This document shows positions 34,926-43,051 of a DNA stretch of 64,000 nt, in pieces. Both the position numbers and the translations under genes were made by a program. Position 1 is the first letter of the stretch, and every line of letters starts with the position of its first letter. The notes under the pieces are model-generated. The model did no database searches, was not told where the DNA came from, and saw only the letters and a program-made list of their open reading frames with translations. Origin of the DNA: Fervidobacterium pennivorans DSM 9078 (GTDB lineage: Bacteria > Thermotogota > Thermotogae > Thermotogales > Fervidobacteriaceae); NCBI RefSeq assembly GCF_000235405.2, contig NC_017095.1, forward strand, positions 1,079,501 through 1,143,500, given 5' to 3'.

Positions 34926-36041
34926 GTGAATTATATCGTTGAAGTCGAGGCAGAAGTATTGAAGGACATAATCAAGAAAGCTGACAAAGTTTGTGGCACG
35001 TTAGAACCATCGATGAGAAAATTAGTATTCCTCTCAGAAGATGAGAGGTTGTATGTTATTGCATCGGACGGTTGTCTCAGCGGATATTTTCCTGTTGTCC
35101 CATTCTACTCCAAGATAACCTCTCCTTTTGAAGTTCCTCTTGATGTTGTAAAACATTTTGTATCAGAGCTCAGCGGAAAAATCAGCTTGCATTTCCAAGA
35201 TGGTGTTCTTAGTCTAAAATCTCAGAATGAAATTCTAAGACTTAGGATTGCACCGTTTCAAAAAGATAGAGAAGAGAAAATCTTTGTGCCAAAACATCCA
35301 GAAGGTGCTGCTTTTTCTAAAAGAAAACTTTTATCCGAGATAGATTTTGCTTCCTCATTCCTTGAAGAAGGAAGCTATGTAGACTTATATTTTTCTCGAA
35401 ACGCGCTTGAGGTTATATCGCAGCACTACGGACTTGTTGCCTACTCGCGCTTAGACGTTGAAAGGAATACAGATAATTCTGAGATGGTCTCTGAAAATGA
35501 TGTGGTGAGTTTTTCAATTCGTATACCATACGTATCCACGAGGCATTTGATAAAAGTTCTTGAAATCGAAGAGACTAACCAAGTGCAGTTTTCGTTCAAC
35601 CCAATCAGGAATAAGGTAATTATCTTCTCAGGCGATACATTCACAATGTGTGCAGATATTCCCGAAGAAACACCTCACATGCTTAGGAACTTATGCAGCA
35701 GATTTGAACCAAAAATCAGAATCTTGTCTTCTTTACTCCAAAGATTGCTACGAAGGTCGTTGATTGCAGGAAGGTTTTCGGATGTGGAAATATACTCAAG
35801 ACACGGGGAAATTGTTGTTGTCTCTCAACACGGTCCAATTGCATACAAAGGTTCGATACCAATCCAAAGAGAAAGTGAAGAAGTACGATTCTCTTTTCAA
35901 ACCAAAGCATTCATGCTCAGAAGTGTATTGAATCGAATAGGTAGCCAACATGTGCTCATCGATAATGTAGATGAATATGTTCTTTTGGCTCCACCATCAC
36001 TCTCCAGATTCCTGGTTGTTAGAAATCAGAGAATTCAATAA
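34926..36041 (+). CDS. Divergent DNA polymerase III beta clamp (DnaN)-like protein
   Basis: A 371-aa protein with the three-fold repeat layout of a bacterial sliding clamp. Domain 1 (~1-120) has 'VIASDGCLSGYFPV' and 'FEVPLDVVKHFVSEL'. Domain 2 (~125-250) has 'KRKLLSEIDFASSF', 'YGLVAYSRLDVE', 'IPYVSTRHLIKVLE' and 'SFNPIRNKVIIFSGDTFTM'. Domain 3 (~260-371) ends '...DEYVLLAPPSLSRFLVV', where true DnaN ends near 'YIVMPIRL'. It is too divergent to be the replicative clamp with confidence. GTG 34926, after GTGGTGAT, is the chosen start. An upstream ATG at 34881 would overlap tsaD. Its last 45 nt overlap convergent flgJ. Confidence 0.6.
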   Translation: MNYIVEVEAEVLKDIIKKADKVCGTLEPSMRKLVFLSEDERLYVIASDGCLSGYFPVVPFYSKITSPFEVPLDVVKHFVSELSGKISLHFQDGVLSLKSQNEILRLRIAPFQKDREEKIFVPKHPEGAAFSKRKLLSEIDFASSFLEEGSYVDLYFSRNALEVISQHYGLVAYSRLDVERNTDNSEMVSENDVVSFSIRIPYVSTRHLIKVLEIEETNQVQFSFNPIRNKVIIFSGDTFTMCADIPEETPHMLRNLCSRFEPKIRILSSLLQRLLRRSLIAGRFSDVEIYSRHGEIVVVSQHGPIAYKGSIPIQRESEEVRFSFQTKAFMLRSVLNRIGSQHVLIDNVDEYVLLAPPSLSRFLVVRNQRIQ

Positions 36042-36452
36042 TTGCAATGCTTCTAACCTTTTCTCCACGTTGTTTTCAGATTTAGTTTCTTGCGCAATTA
36101 CCTTCCCTCCAAGACTTTTGTAAATCATATCGCTCAGTTCCTTTAAATCTGTCCTTGCCGCCTTTAGCGCATACTGTTGCAAAAGCATCTCTCTAAACCA
36201 TCTTTCACCAAAACTCTCCTGTATAAGTCCACTCTTTGGGACTGTATTGTACATCTTCTTGAAAACTTCGTATATATACCACGCTGCGAACTCCTCAGAA
36301 ACCTTCCTGAGTTGTTTTTGATATTCTTCCGACTTTGTATCTATACTGAGGCTTTTTTTCGGATTCAAACTCTTTCCACTTTCAGGCTTTTGTTTACCCA
36401 AATTGATAATTCTATTCACATTGTTGTTGACCTTATTGAGTTCTATACCCAT
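35997..36452 (-). CDS. flgJ: Flagellar rod-binding protein FlgJ (N-terminal domain type)
   Basis: A 151-aa protein with the rod-binding domain: 'EFAAWYIYEVFKKMYNTVP' and 'FREMLLQQYALKAARTDLKELSDMIYKSL'. The muramidase domain of enterobacterial FlgJ is absent, as in many bacteria. AGAGGGG precedes ATG 36452. It lies 21 nt after flgI in the flgA-flgH-flgI-flgJ operon. Confidence 0.85.
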   Translation of the reverse strand: MGIELNKVNNNVNRIINLGKQKPESGKSLNPKKSLSIDTKSEEYQKQLRKVSEEFAAWYIYEVFKKMYNTVPKSGLIQESFGERWFREMLLQQYALKAARTDLKELSDMIYKSLGGKVIAQETKSENNVEKRLEALQLLNSLISNNQESGE

Positions 36453-36473
36453 GTTCAACCCCTCTTGAATAAA

Positions 36474-37481
36474 TTACATAATTCTCAGTTGCGCGTAAAT
36501 CACACCAGCTTTGTGCAACTCTTGAATAATCGCAATAATATCCTGAGGTGTTGCGCCTACGGATTTTAAGGCTGTTATGAGATTACCAATCGTAGCTTGC
36601 TTATCACCAATCTGCCCGTTAGATATAACAATAACAAAATTACCATACGAAAGCACAAAATCAGCAATTTTCACATCTCTACCGAACACCACAGTTCCAG
36701 TTCGTTCGTTTATTACTACCTGTGCTGGAGTATCTACAGGAACTTCAATCTCCTCAAGTAACGCTAGAAAAGCTATAACGTCGTCGGCAAAAGCGTTTGG
36801 AACAGTTACCCTTACACTTGCCCCATCGATAGCTTTCGCAATGTTTGTTTTGAATGTAGTATTTATAGCTGTGGCTGTTCGTGCAGCCGTTGTGAAGTCC
36901 GGTTTATCTAACAATATCGTTATGGTATTTCCATCGACTATATTCATGGGTATTTCCCTTTCAACAAGTGCACCGTTTGGGATGTAGCCAACGACTGTGA
37001 ACCGTTTTTGCAAGCTCGCAGAGCCTTTTGCATCCTCTCCACCAACAGATATTGGTCCTTGCGCAACCGCATAGATATTACCATCGGCACCGTAAAGTGG
37101 GGTTTGTAAAAGAACACCGTTACGCAAACTCTTCGCATCGTTTATACTCGCTACAACAACATCCAGCCTCATCCCAGGCTTGTAAAACGGTGGTATATCG
37201 GCAATAACCATAACAAGCGCCGCGTTTCTACTCTTCAGGTCATTGGGATTGACCGCTATTCCGAAGTTCTTCATCATATTTGCCAAAAGCGAAGAACTGA
37301 GTGTTCCACTATCACCCGTCCCATTCAAACCGACAACAAGCCCTATACCAAACAACTGGTTATCCCTGGCACCACGAAATTTAGCAAAATCCTTTATTCT
37401 AACAGTTGCTGAGAACGAAATTGTTGAAATTAAAACTAAGAAAAGCATAACAACTATCGCCTTTCTCACCATACGCATCAT
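36474..37481 (-). CDS. flgI: Flagellar P-ring protein FlgI
   Basis: A 335-aa exported protein with a signal peptide (~1-26, ending 'STISFSA'). 'RDNQLFGIGLVVGLNGTGDSG' is the hallmark opening, and 'VVVASINDAKSLRNGVLLQTPLYGADG' and 'VINERTGTVVFG' follow. It forms the P-ring around the rod and indicates a cell wall plus outer layer. Slightly shorter than typical FlgI. Confidence 0.96.
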   Translation of the reverse strand: MMRMVRKAIVVMLFLVLISTISFSATVRIKDFAKFRGARDNQLFGIGLVVGLNGTGDSGTLSSSLLANMMKNFGIAVNPNDLKSRNAALVMVIADIPPFYKPGMRLDVVVASINDAKSLRNGVLLQTPLYGADGNIYAVAQGPISVGGEDAKGSASLQKRFTVVGYIPNGALVEREIPMNIVDGNTITILLDKPDFTTAARTATAINTTFKTNIAKAIDGASVRVTVPNAFADDVIAFLALLEEIEVPVDTPAQVVINERTGTVVFGRDVKIADFVLSYGNFVIVISNGQIGDKQATIGNLITALKSVGATPQDIIAIIQELHKAGVIYAQLRIM

Positions 37482-37517
37482 ACCCTATGCCTCCACCAAG
37501 TCTCAGATACACTGAAT

Positions 37518-38150
37518 CTAAAATCTAAACAAGTTTGCAATTGCAGAAAGGAGTAATCCTAGCCACGAACTCTGTTGTGGGTCATCTTGAAAAACGATTT
37601 TGCCATTTTCCCAAATTTGTGCATTAATAAGGTCTGTTGAATTAACAATATTACCAGGCTTTATTGCATCAGGATGGACCCAACCAGTTATAATAATCTC
37701 CCTGAGGTCATTCCCAACTTTAATCTGTTTGCGTCCTTCGAGGAATAACTTTCCCTGTTCATCCACTTGCTTTACAACAGCAGTTAACTCCAAAACGGCA
37801 TTTGCCTGGCTTTTGTTGTCGCGCTTATCCGTAGTTGAACCACTTGCTGGTAGATACTTGCTTAAATCAAGCCCTACGAGTTTTGTTCCAGTGTTTATCG
37901 CGTTTAGAAAGGCATTTGTCAAAGAATTGACTTGCGATGACGTTGAAATCCTCGGCGATTCGTAGACCATTATCGTAACGTAATCTCCAACCCTGGAAGG
38001 TTTGTATGTTCCTATAAGATTTTTAAACTGGGGGTTGGTCGAAGATGTGTAAAGAGAAGTTGCGTATAGACTGGATGCTAAGAAAAATATCGCAAAAAGT
38101 GATATTACTAAAATCCTATTTGAAATGCATATCCAGAACCCTTTCTTCAT
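37518..38150 (-). CDS. flgH: Flagellar L-ring protein FlgH
   Basis: A 210-aa exported protein. The N-terminal hydrophobic stretch (~13-33) ends in 'LASSLYA'. 'RVGDYVTIMVYESP', 'LTAVVKQVDEQGKLFLEGRKQIKVGND' and 'ITGWVHPDAIKPGNIVNSTDLINA' identify FlgH. There is no cysteine at the end of the signal sequence, so it is not a lipoprotein, unlike proteobacterial FlgH. It starts 2 nt after flgA. Confidence 0.94.
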   Translation of the reverse strand: MKKGFWICISNRILVISLFAIFFLASSLYATSLYTSSTNPQFKNLIGTYKPSRVGDYVTIMVYESPRISTSSQVNSLTNAFLNAINTGTKLVGLDLSKYLPASGSTTDKRDNKSQANAVLELTAVVKQVDEQGKLFLEGRKQIKVGNDLREIIITGWVHPDAIKPGNIVNSTDLINAQIWENGKIVFQDDPQQSSWLGLLLSAIANLFRF

Positions 38151-38152
38151 CT

Positions 38153-39094
38153 CTACTTCACCTCCAACACCATTACAGTTCCATCTTGTTGAACAGTTCC
38201 TTTTATGATACTTCCATTGTCTAAATTCTTCACAGATATCACATTGCCAGCATAACCGTGTTCCAACGCTTGGGCGAGAACAGAGACTGTGACGCCTCCT
38301 ACGATGCTGTAAGCTTTTACCACCTGACCTTTTATAACGATGGGAACGTCTTTCGTGTATCGCATATCGAGTATTTCACCTTTTATAAACACCTTATCTG
38401 CTAGCAAAGGCAAATCTTCTTCAAAAATAGGAACTTTATTCAATGCAAGCACATTCTCTTCACTATAAACCACATCTGTAACCCCAATAACTTCTCCCCT
38501 TTCTATCTTTCTACTTGCAACTGCAACTTTCCTTACAAGAATTGCTTCGTACATGAGAGAAACATACCCAACCGTTCTGTTTCCTTTCTTCAACGTAATT
38601 CTGACGAATGGAGAACTCTTATTCAGTACTTGAACAAAAACAGAATAATTATCATGGTCGATAATTTGACCAACTTGATTTTTCAACCTGAACTGTGTTC
38701 CTTCGGGATATCGCTTCGAAAGTTCACTCAGCACGATACCGGTTATATTATCGACAGTTAAAACCTCACCGGTAGCACTTTGAACAGCACTTTCCTGTGG
38801 TTTAGCTTCAATTACAATTGGCATGTCATCTATTTGAGCTTCGACGTTGCCAACACGTTTTTTGATTAGATTCACAAGATAACGCTTATTTAAAGAAAGT
38901 TTGCTATTAACAGGCACATACGCAACAATTATCTTTTCGAGTACCTCCTTTGGAACATCGGTTTGAGAAGCTTCAACAAGTTCGAGCATAGTAACTGGTC
39001 CACCGGAAGTTGTAACAGAGGATTTGAATGAAACGGAGTATGATAAAAGCACTGTGGAAAAAATAAAGAAGACAAAAATAAAACTTCGTTTCAT
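38153..39094 (-). CDS. flgA: Flagellar P-ring assembly chaperone FlgA
   Basis: A 313-aa exported protein with a signal peptide (~1-20). The C-terminal SAF domain reads 'VAVASRKIERGEVIGVTDVV', 'MRYTKDVPIVIKGQVVKAY' and 'LEHGYAGNVISVKNLDNGSIIKG'. It helps assemble the P-ring (FlgI). ATG 39094 follows GAGGCGAG; an earlier start at 39121 has no ribosome site. First gene of the flgAHIJ operon; a minus-strand TATAAT lies at about 39165. Confidence 0.93.
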   Translation of the reverse strand: MKRSFIFVFFIFSTVLLSYSVSFKSSVTTSGGPVTMLELVEASQTDVPKEVLEKIIVAYVPVNSKLSLNKRYLVNLIKKRVGNVEAQIDDMPIVIEAKPQESAVQSATGEVLTVDNITGIVLSELSKRYPEGTQFRLKNQVGQIIDHDNYSVFVQVLNKSSPFVRITLKKGNRTVGYVSLMYEAILVRKVAVASRKIERGEVIGVTDVVYSEENVLALNKVPIFEEDLPLLADKVFIKGEILDMRYTKDVPIVIKGQVVKAYSIVGGVTVSVLAQALEHGYAGNVISVKNLDNGSIIKGTVQQDGTVMVLEVK

Positions 39095-39244
39095 AAAGCT
39101 CGCCTCGCTAACATACGACAAATGATATTAAATTATCCCCAAATGCGCTATTACACAACTTATTATACTACGGATTTTCTCCATTCTCCTCGAAGAGTTA
39201 TTTTGTAGCAATCATTGTAACTTGTCCTTCATTTCATATTCATT

Positions 39245-39272
39245 TTGAAAAAAGATCAAAAAATGATACAAT
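39245..39272 (+). promoter_or_regulatory. Promoter of the 39.3-45.6 kb cluster
   Basis: TTGAAA (39245-39250), a 16-nt spacer and TACAAT (39267-39272). It faces the glycosyltransferase cluster and is the only good plus-strand promoter I see in the 380-nt region after flgA. Confidence 0.55.
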
Positions 39273-39345
39273 ATTAAAAGTTAAACCTTATCCAAGCGTA
39301 ACTGAATTTCTAACCTTAGCTGCTTAAGAGTTAAAAGAGGTGATA

Positions 39346-39553
39346 ATGAGCAAAATGTTTCTGGTTCCTTGTTTAACATATCATCACTATATTTCCTTTC
39401 CTCACTTTTGTGTCATCATTCTTGTTCAATAAATTCTTTGGTACACTTATTAGTTCACTTTTTACAGCAATTTTTTGCCTTCGTTGGAGTTACTTGAGAA
39501 AGGAAGGGGATGGATCATTTGGCTTGAAAACATTATTTTTTTCAGCTTTTTGA
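39346..39553 (+). other. Leader with ribosome site and short hydrophobic reading frames
   Basis: GAGGTG is followed by ATG 39346, which opens a 28-codon frame ending at TAA 39430-39432. The +1-shifted frame is then open to TGA 39551-39553 and is rich in hydrophobic residues ('FLFNKFFGTLISSLFTAIF'). Either a small membrane protein was broken by a frameshift here, or a short leader peptide precedes the glycosyltransferase. No family is recognised. Confidence 0.3.
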
Positions 39554-40614
39554 TAATATCTGCATTTTATTACTACTATTCAACAAAAAGGGTACTACAT
39601 TTAAAAGAAAAAGCATTCAATGATGAAAAATTGAACGCAGAAAATTACTGTGTTTCTGTGATAATACCTGCCAGAAACGAGGAGAAGAATTTATCTAAAC
39701 TCTTGCCTCTTTTACTGGACCAATCTGTCCGACCATATGAAATTATTATAGTTGATGATAATTCAACTGACAACACTTCAGTTGTTGCAAGCAGTTTTCC
39801 AAATGTATGTGTTGTCAAGCTGACGACTGAGCCCCCAAAGGGTTGGATTGGAAAGTCTTGGGCAATTTGGAACGGATATCTAAACTCGCATGGTGATTAT
39901 CTGCTCTTTTTAGATGCGGATGTTGAACCAAGTAATGTATTTATTGAATCGCTTGTTAAAATACATAAGAAGTATGGTGGTTTGCTATCTATATGGCCTT
40001 ATCAACGTTTGGAAAAATTCTACGAACATTTCACATTACCATTTAATCTTATGATTGTATATGCTAGTAACAATTTAGGTTTTCCAAACAAAAAACCTTC
40101 CGGTGCTTTCGGACCAGTGATCTTTACTTCGAAAAAAGATTATCAACTAATAGGAGGACATGAAGCTATAAAAGATAGTGTCCTTGAAGATATCAAACTT
40201 GGAAGACTGTATTCTGAACATGGTTTGAATGTGTCGAATTTTCTTGGGAATCATACAGTTAAATTTAGAATGTATCCATTAGGACTTAAACAACTTTTCG
40301 AAGGCTTTTCAAAAAATATGTCCTCAGGTGCAATAACAGGTGGCTGGTTTTCTTTTATTCTCGCCATTCTTTGGATGTTCGGAATTTATTCCTCGATGAC
40401 TTCAATCTTCACTTTTGGTGGAATTTTGCGTTATTTTGTGACTTCTATTGTGTTATACATCATGGCAAAACCAACAGGAGAATACACTTTTTACGATGCA
40501 TTACTTTATCCAATGTATTACGCGTTTTTCTTGATTGTTTTCTTTAATTCTCTGTATTTAACGATATTCAAAAAAGAGGTTTATTGGAAAGGAAGAAAAA
40601 TTGATGTTCAATAA
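39475..40614 (+). CDS. Family 2 glycosyltransferase, CrtQ/HpnB-like
   Basis: A 379-aa membrane glycosyltransferase. An N-terminal helix (~19-38) is followed by the GT-A core: 'VSVIIPARNEEKNLSKLL', 'IIIVDDNSTDNT', the family mark 'PPKGWIGKSWAIWNG' and the DxD-type 'LLFLDADVEPS'. Two or more C-terminal helices follow. The 'GW-GK-WA' motif is typical of glycosyltransferases in carotenoid (CrtQ) and hopanoid (HpnB) clusters. The start is uncertain: TTG 39475 is the first possible codon, and no clear ribosome site serves it. Confidence 0.82.
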   Translation: MPSLELLEKGRGWIIWLENIIFFSFLIISAFYYYYSTKRVLHLKEKAFNDEKLNAENYCVSVIIPARNEEKNLSKLLPLLLDQSVRPYEIIIVDDNSTDNTSVVASSFPNVCVVKLTTEPPKGWIGKSWAIWNGYLNSHGDYLLFLDADVEPSNVFIESLVKIHKKYGGLLSIWPYQRLEKFYEHFTLPFNLMIVYASNNLGFPNKKPSGAFGPVIFTSKKDYQLIGGHEAIKDSVLEDIKLGRLYSEHGLNVSNFLGNHTVKFRMYPLGLKQLFEGFSKNMSSGAITGGWFSFILAILWMFGIYSSMTSIFTFGGILRYFVTSIVLYIMAKPTGEYTFYDALLYPMYYAFFLIVFFNSLYLTIFKKEVYWKGRKIDVQ

Positions 40615-41257
40615 CAAAATTCCAATTTATTTATCAATCATTGCACTACAATTTCTTTCTGGTAGTGTCATGTATTCATACATATTTGCAAAATTACTTA
40701 GGATTGATTTAACGAAAGTACGTGACGGCAATCCCGGCTCGTCTAATCTTTGGCGTGTCGCCGGATGGAAATGGGGTTTTACAGCACTTGCACTTGATTA
40801 TTTTAAAGGAACACTACCACTTGCCATCTTCATTCTTAAATACGGTCAATCTTTAAATAAATATATAATTTCTCTTGCAGCACTTGCTGGGATTCTCGGA
40901 CATGCTTTTTCACCAATGCTTAAATTCAAAGGCGGCAAAGCAATAGCAACATCTTTTGGTGCATGGTCTGTTCTTACAAAATGGGAAGGCCCCACAATCC
41001 TTGGTGGAGTTTTCACTGCATTTTCTGTGTACCACATGTTAATTGGAAAAAAGCAAACAACTCCTGAAGAGGACACTATCAGAGTTTTGTTCGGTTATAT
41101 AGCACTTCTTGTGTATGTCATATGGAAATCCATGCATGGATATTATGAGCTTACAATTCTTTACATAGGTAATTTGTTTGTTATTCTATATAAGCACAGA
41201 AGGGAATTAGCAAAAATAATATTTCATAATAAGGCTAAAGCGAGGTCCCATGTATGA
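40604..41257 (+). CDS. PlsY-like glycerol-3-phosphate acyltransferase family membrane protein
   Basis: A 217-aa multi-spanning protein. 'VRDGNPGSSNLWRVAGWKWG' and 'GHAFSPMLKFKGGKAIATSFG' are the PlsY phosphate- and glycerol-binding motifs. It differs from housekeeping PlsY in context (inside a biosynthetic cluster, far from plsX), so it may acylate a different acceptor, as CrtO does in staphyloxanthin synthesis. It overlaps the glycosyltransferase by 11 nt and the next gene by 4 nt. Confidence 0.85.
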   Translation: MFNNKIPIYLSIIALQFLSGSVMYSYIFAKLLRIDLTKVRDGNPGSSNLWRVAGWKWGFTALALDYFKGTLPLAIFILKYGQSLNKYIISLAALAGILGHAFSPMLKFKGGKAIATSFGAWSVLTKWEGPTILGGVFTAFSVYHMLIGKKQTTPEEDTIRVLFGYIALLVYVIWKSMHGYYELTILYIGNLFVILYKHRRELAKIIFHNKAKARSHV

Positions 41258-41559
41258 GAACTTCAGAAAAACTATTTTTTCTAATTTTTGTGTTAGTTTT
41301 TTTGTTTCTGATTAATATATCTATATTTTCACAGAATAACAATAATATGAATGTGTATTATCAAAGATTTTTAGATGCGCGTTCTTTCAAAAACGAGACG
41401 GAAATGCAAAAATTGAACTATGCTATAGAAAATGAATTAATGACTAATTTATACGATAATTCCGAAATTCTAAAACTTAAAACACTACCTTCTGAGGTTT
41501 ATGAGAAATTTGGCGAAGAGCTCATGGAGTACAAGAAAAGAACAAGAATGTTTATCTAA
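41254..41559 (+). CDS. Small exported or membrane-anchored protein of unknown function
   Basis: A 101-aa protein. The N-terminal hydrophobic segment (~8-26, 'FFLIFVLVFLFLINISIF') is a signal peptide or anchor, followed by a polar, helical, charged domain. ATGA overlap with the PlsY-like gene indicates translational coupling. I recognise no family. Confidence 0.7.
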   Translation: MRTSEKLFFLIFVLVFLFLINISIFSQNNNNMNVYYQRFLDARSFKNETEMQKLNYAIENELMTNLYDNSEILKLKTLPSEVYEKFGEELMEYKKRTRMFI

Positions 41560-41581
41560 AATAAGTAAAAGGGGAAGAGCT

Positions 41582-42565
41582 ATGATTAAAAATCAATGGT
41601 ATGTTGTTTTGTCTTCAAGTGAATTAAAGAAAGGGCAATTGATTGGGTTAACAAGGTTTGGTGAAAAACTTGCGATGTGGCGTGACGAAAAGGGAGATGT
41701 GCACTGTATATCTGATATATGTTGTCATCGAGGTGCTTCTCTATCTCATGGTAAACTCCTTGCTAATGGTGAAAGATTAATGTGTCCTTTCCATGGTTTT
41801 GAGTATGATCCGACTGGAAAGGTTCAGGCTATACCATCAAATGGTCGAACAGCACCAGTTCCAGAAAATTTCAAAGTGAAATCATACAAAACATATGAAC
41901 TTGCTGATTTTATCTGGATATGGTATGGAGATAACGATCCGCCTTCACCACCAAGTTACTTTGACGATATAGATGATTCATTAGTTTATAGCCAATTCAG
42001 TGAAATTTGGAATGTCCATTACAGCAGAGCTATAGAAAATCAGCTTGATCCCATACATGTTCCTTTTGTTCATTATAATACCATTGGTCGCGGAAATAGA
42101 ACAGTAGCTGATGGCCCTATTGTGAAATGGATTAACGATACTATGTTTTATTTCTACGTTTTTAATAGAGTTGATGATGGGACCCCTGCAAGAAAACCTG
42201 AGGAAATGGAAATTTCTGAAATGAGCAAAGTGTACCTTGAGTTTAAATTTCCAAATATTTGGCAAAATCACATACATGAAAAATTGAGAGTAACAGCCGC
42301 TTTTGTTCCTATCGATGATGAACATACTCTGATATATCTTCGTTTCTACGTAGGATTTACGAAAATCAAATTTATAGACAAGCTTATATCTTTACTTGGT
42401 ATGCCATTCAACAGGAAAGTATTGCACCAAGATAAAGCTGTTGTTGAAACACAGATTCCTAAGAAATCAGAGCTCAAGATGTCAGAGAATCTAATAAACG
42501 GTGATTTACCCATCCTAGAATACAGAAAGAAAAGAGAAAAATTGAAGAGTGTTATTAATGATTAA
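41582..42565 (+). CDS. Rieske [2Fe-2S] non-heme iron oxygenase (alpha-subunit type)
   Basis: A 327-aa protein. The Rieske cluster ligands are Cys47-x-His49 and Cys68-x2-His71 ('CPFHGFEY'). The C-terminal catalytic domain has the mononuclear iron motif Asp156, His159, His164 ('LDPIHVPFVHYN'), with candidate third carboxylates in the tail. 'QWYVVLSSSEL' at the start is typical of ring-hydroxylating and related oxygenases. Such enzymes use O2 and need a reductase or ferredoxin; none is in the cluster. ATG 41582 follows AAAGGGGAAG. Substrate unknown; the neighbours suggest an isoprenoid, lipid or sterol-like compound. Confidence 0.88.
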   Translation: MIKNQWYVVLSSSELKKGQLIGLTRFGEKLAMWRDEKGDVHCISDICCHRGASLSHGKLLANGERLMCPFHGFEYDPTGKVQAIPSNGRTAPVPENFKVKSYKTYELADFIWIWYGDNDPPSPPSYFDDIDDSLVYSQFSEIWNVHYSRAIENQLDPIHVPFVHYNTIGRGNRTVADGPIVKWINDTMFYFYVFNRVDDGTPARKPEEMEISEMSKVYLEFKFPNIWQNHIHEKLRVTAAFVPIDDEHTLIYLRFYVGFTKIKFIDKLISLLGMPFNRKVLHQDKAVVETQIPKKSELKMSENLINGDLPILEYRKKREKLKSVIND

Positions 42566-42577
42566 AGGGGTGAGTTA

Positions 42578-43051
42578 ATGGATATGACAAAACAAAAAAA
42601 TCAAAGTGATAATGAATACGCGATAAAATCATTAGAACAGTTAATCCAATTGTGGACAAAGACGTACAACGATGAAGGTAAGCCCGATTGGTCGCATCTT
42701 TTACCTTATTATGATGAAAATATACATTTTAGGGACACTGTTCAAGAAATATATGGTATCGATGAGTTCAAAGCTATGGTCGAGCGTTTAACAAAGCGCT
42801 CTAAAGAGCTGCATATGAAAATTTTAAACGCAGTTATGGAAGGTAATATCATCTTTGTAGAGTGGAATATGATTATAAACTTCAGAAAGACTAAAACATC
42901 AGTAGTTCACGGTACAAGTAGACTTATTCTCAATGAGAAAGGAAAGATAATAGATCAAAGGGATTACTACGACTTATGGGGTGATATATTCGACAATATC
43001 CCAATATTTGGTAAAATTTATAGAAAATTCATGAAAAGGGTGTTTGGATGA
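42578..43051 (+). CDS. SnoaL/NTF2-like protein
   Basis: A 157-aa alpha+beta-barrel protein. 'LIQLWTKTYNDEGKPDWSHL', 'YYDENIHFRDTVQEIYGIDEF' and 'VEWNMIINFRKTKTSVVHGTS' follow the NTF2-like polyketide cyclase/isomerase pattern. Members bind or isomerise small hydrophobic compounds. GGGGTGA precedes ATG 42578, and the stop overlaps the SDR gene by 4 nt. Confidence 0.78.
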   Translation: MDMTKQKNQSDNEYAIKSLEQLIQLWTKTYNDEGKPDWSHLLPYYDENIHFRDTVQEIYGIDEFKAMVERLTKRSKELHMKILNAVMEGNIIFVEWNMIINFRKTKTSVVHGTSRLILNEKGKIIDQRDYYDLWGDIFDNIPIFGKIYRKFMKRVFG

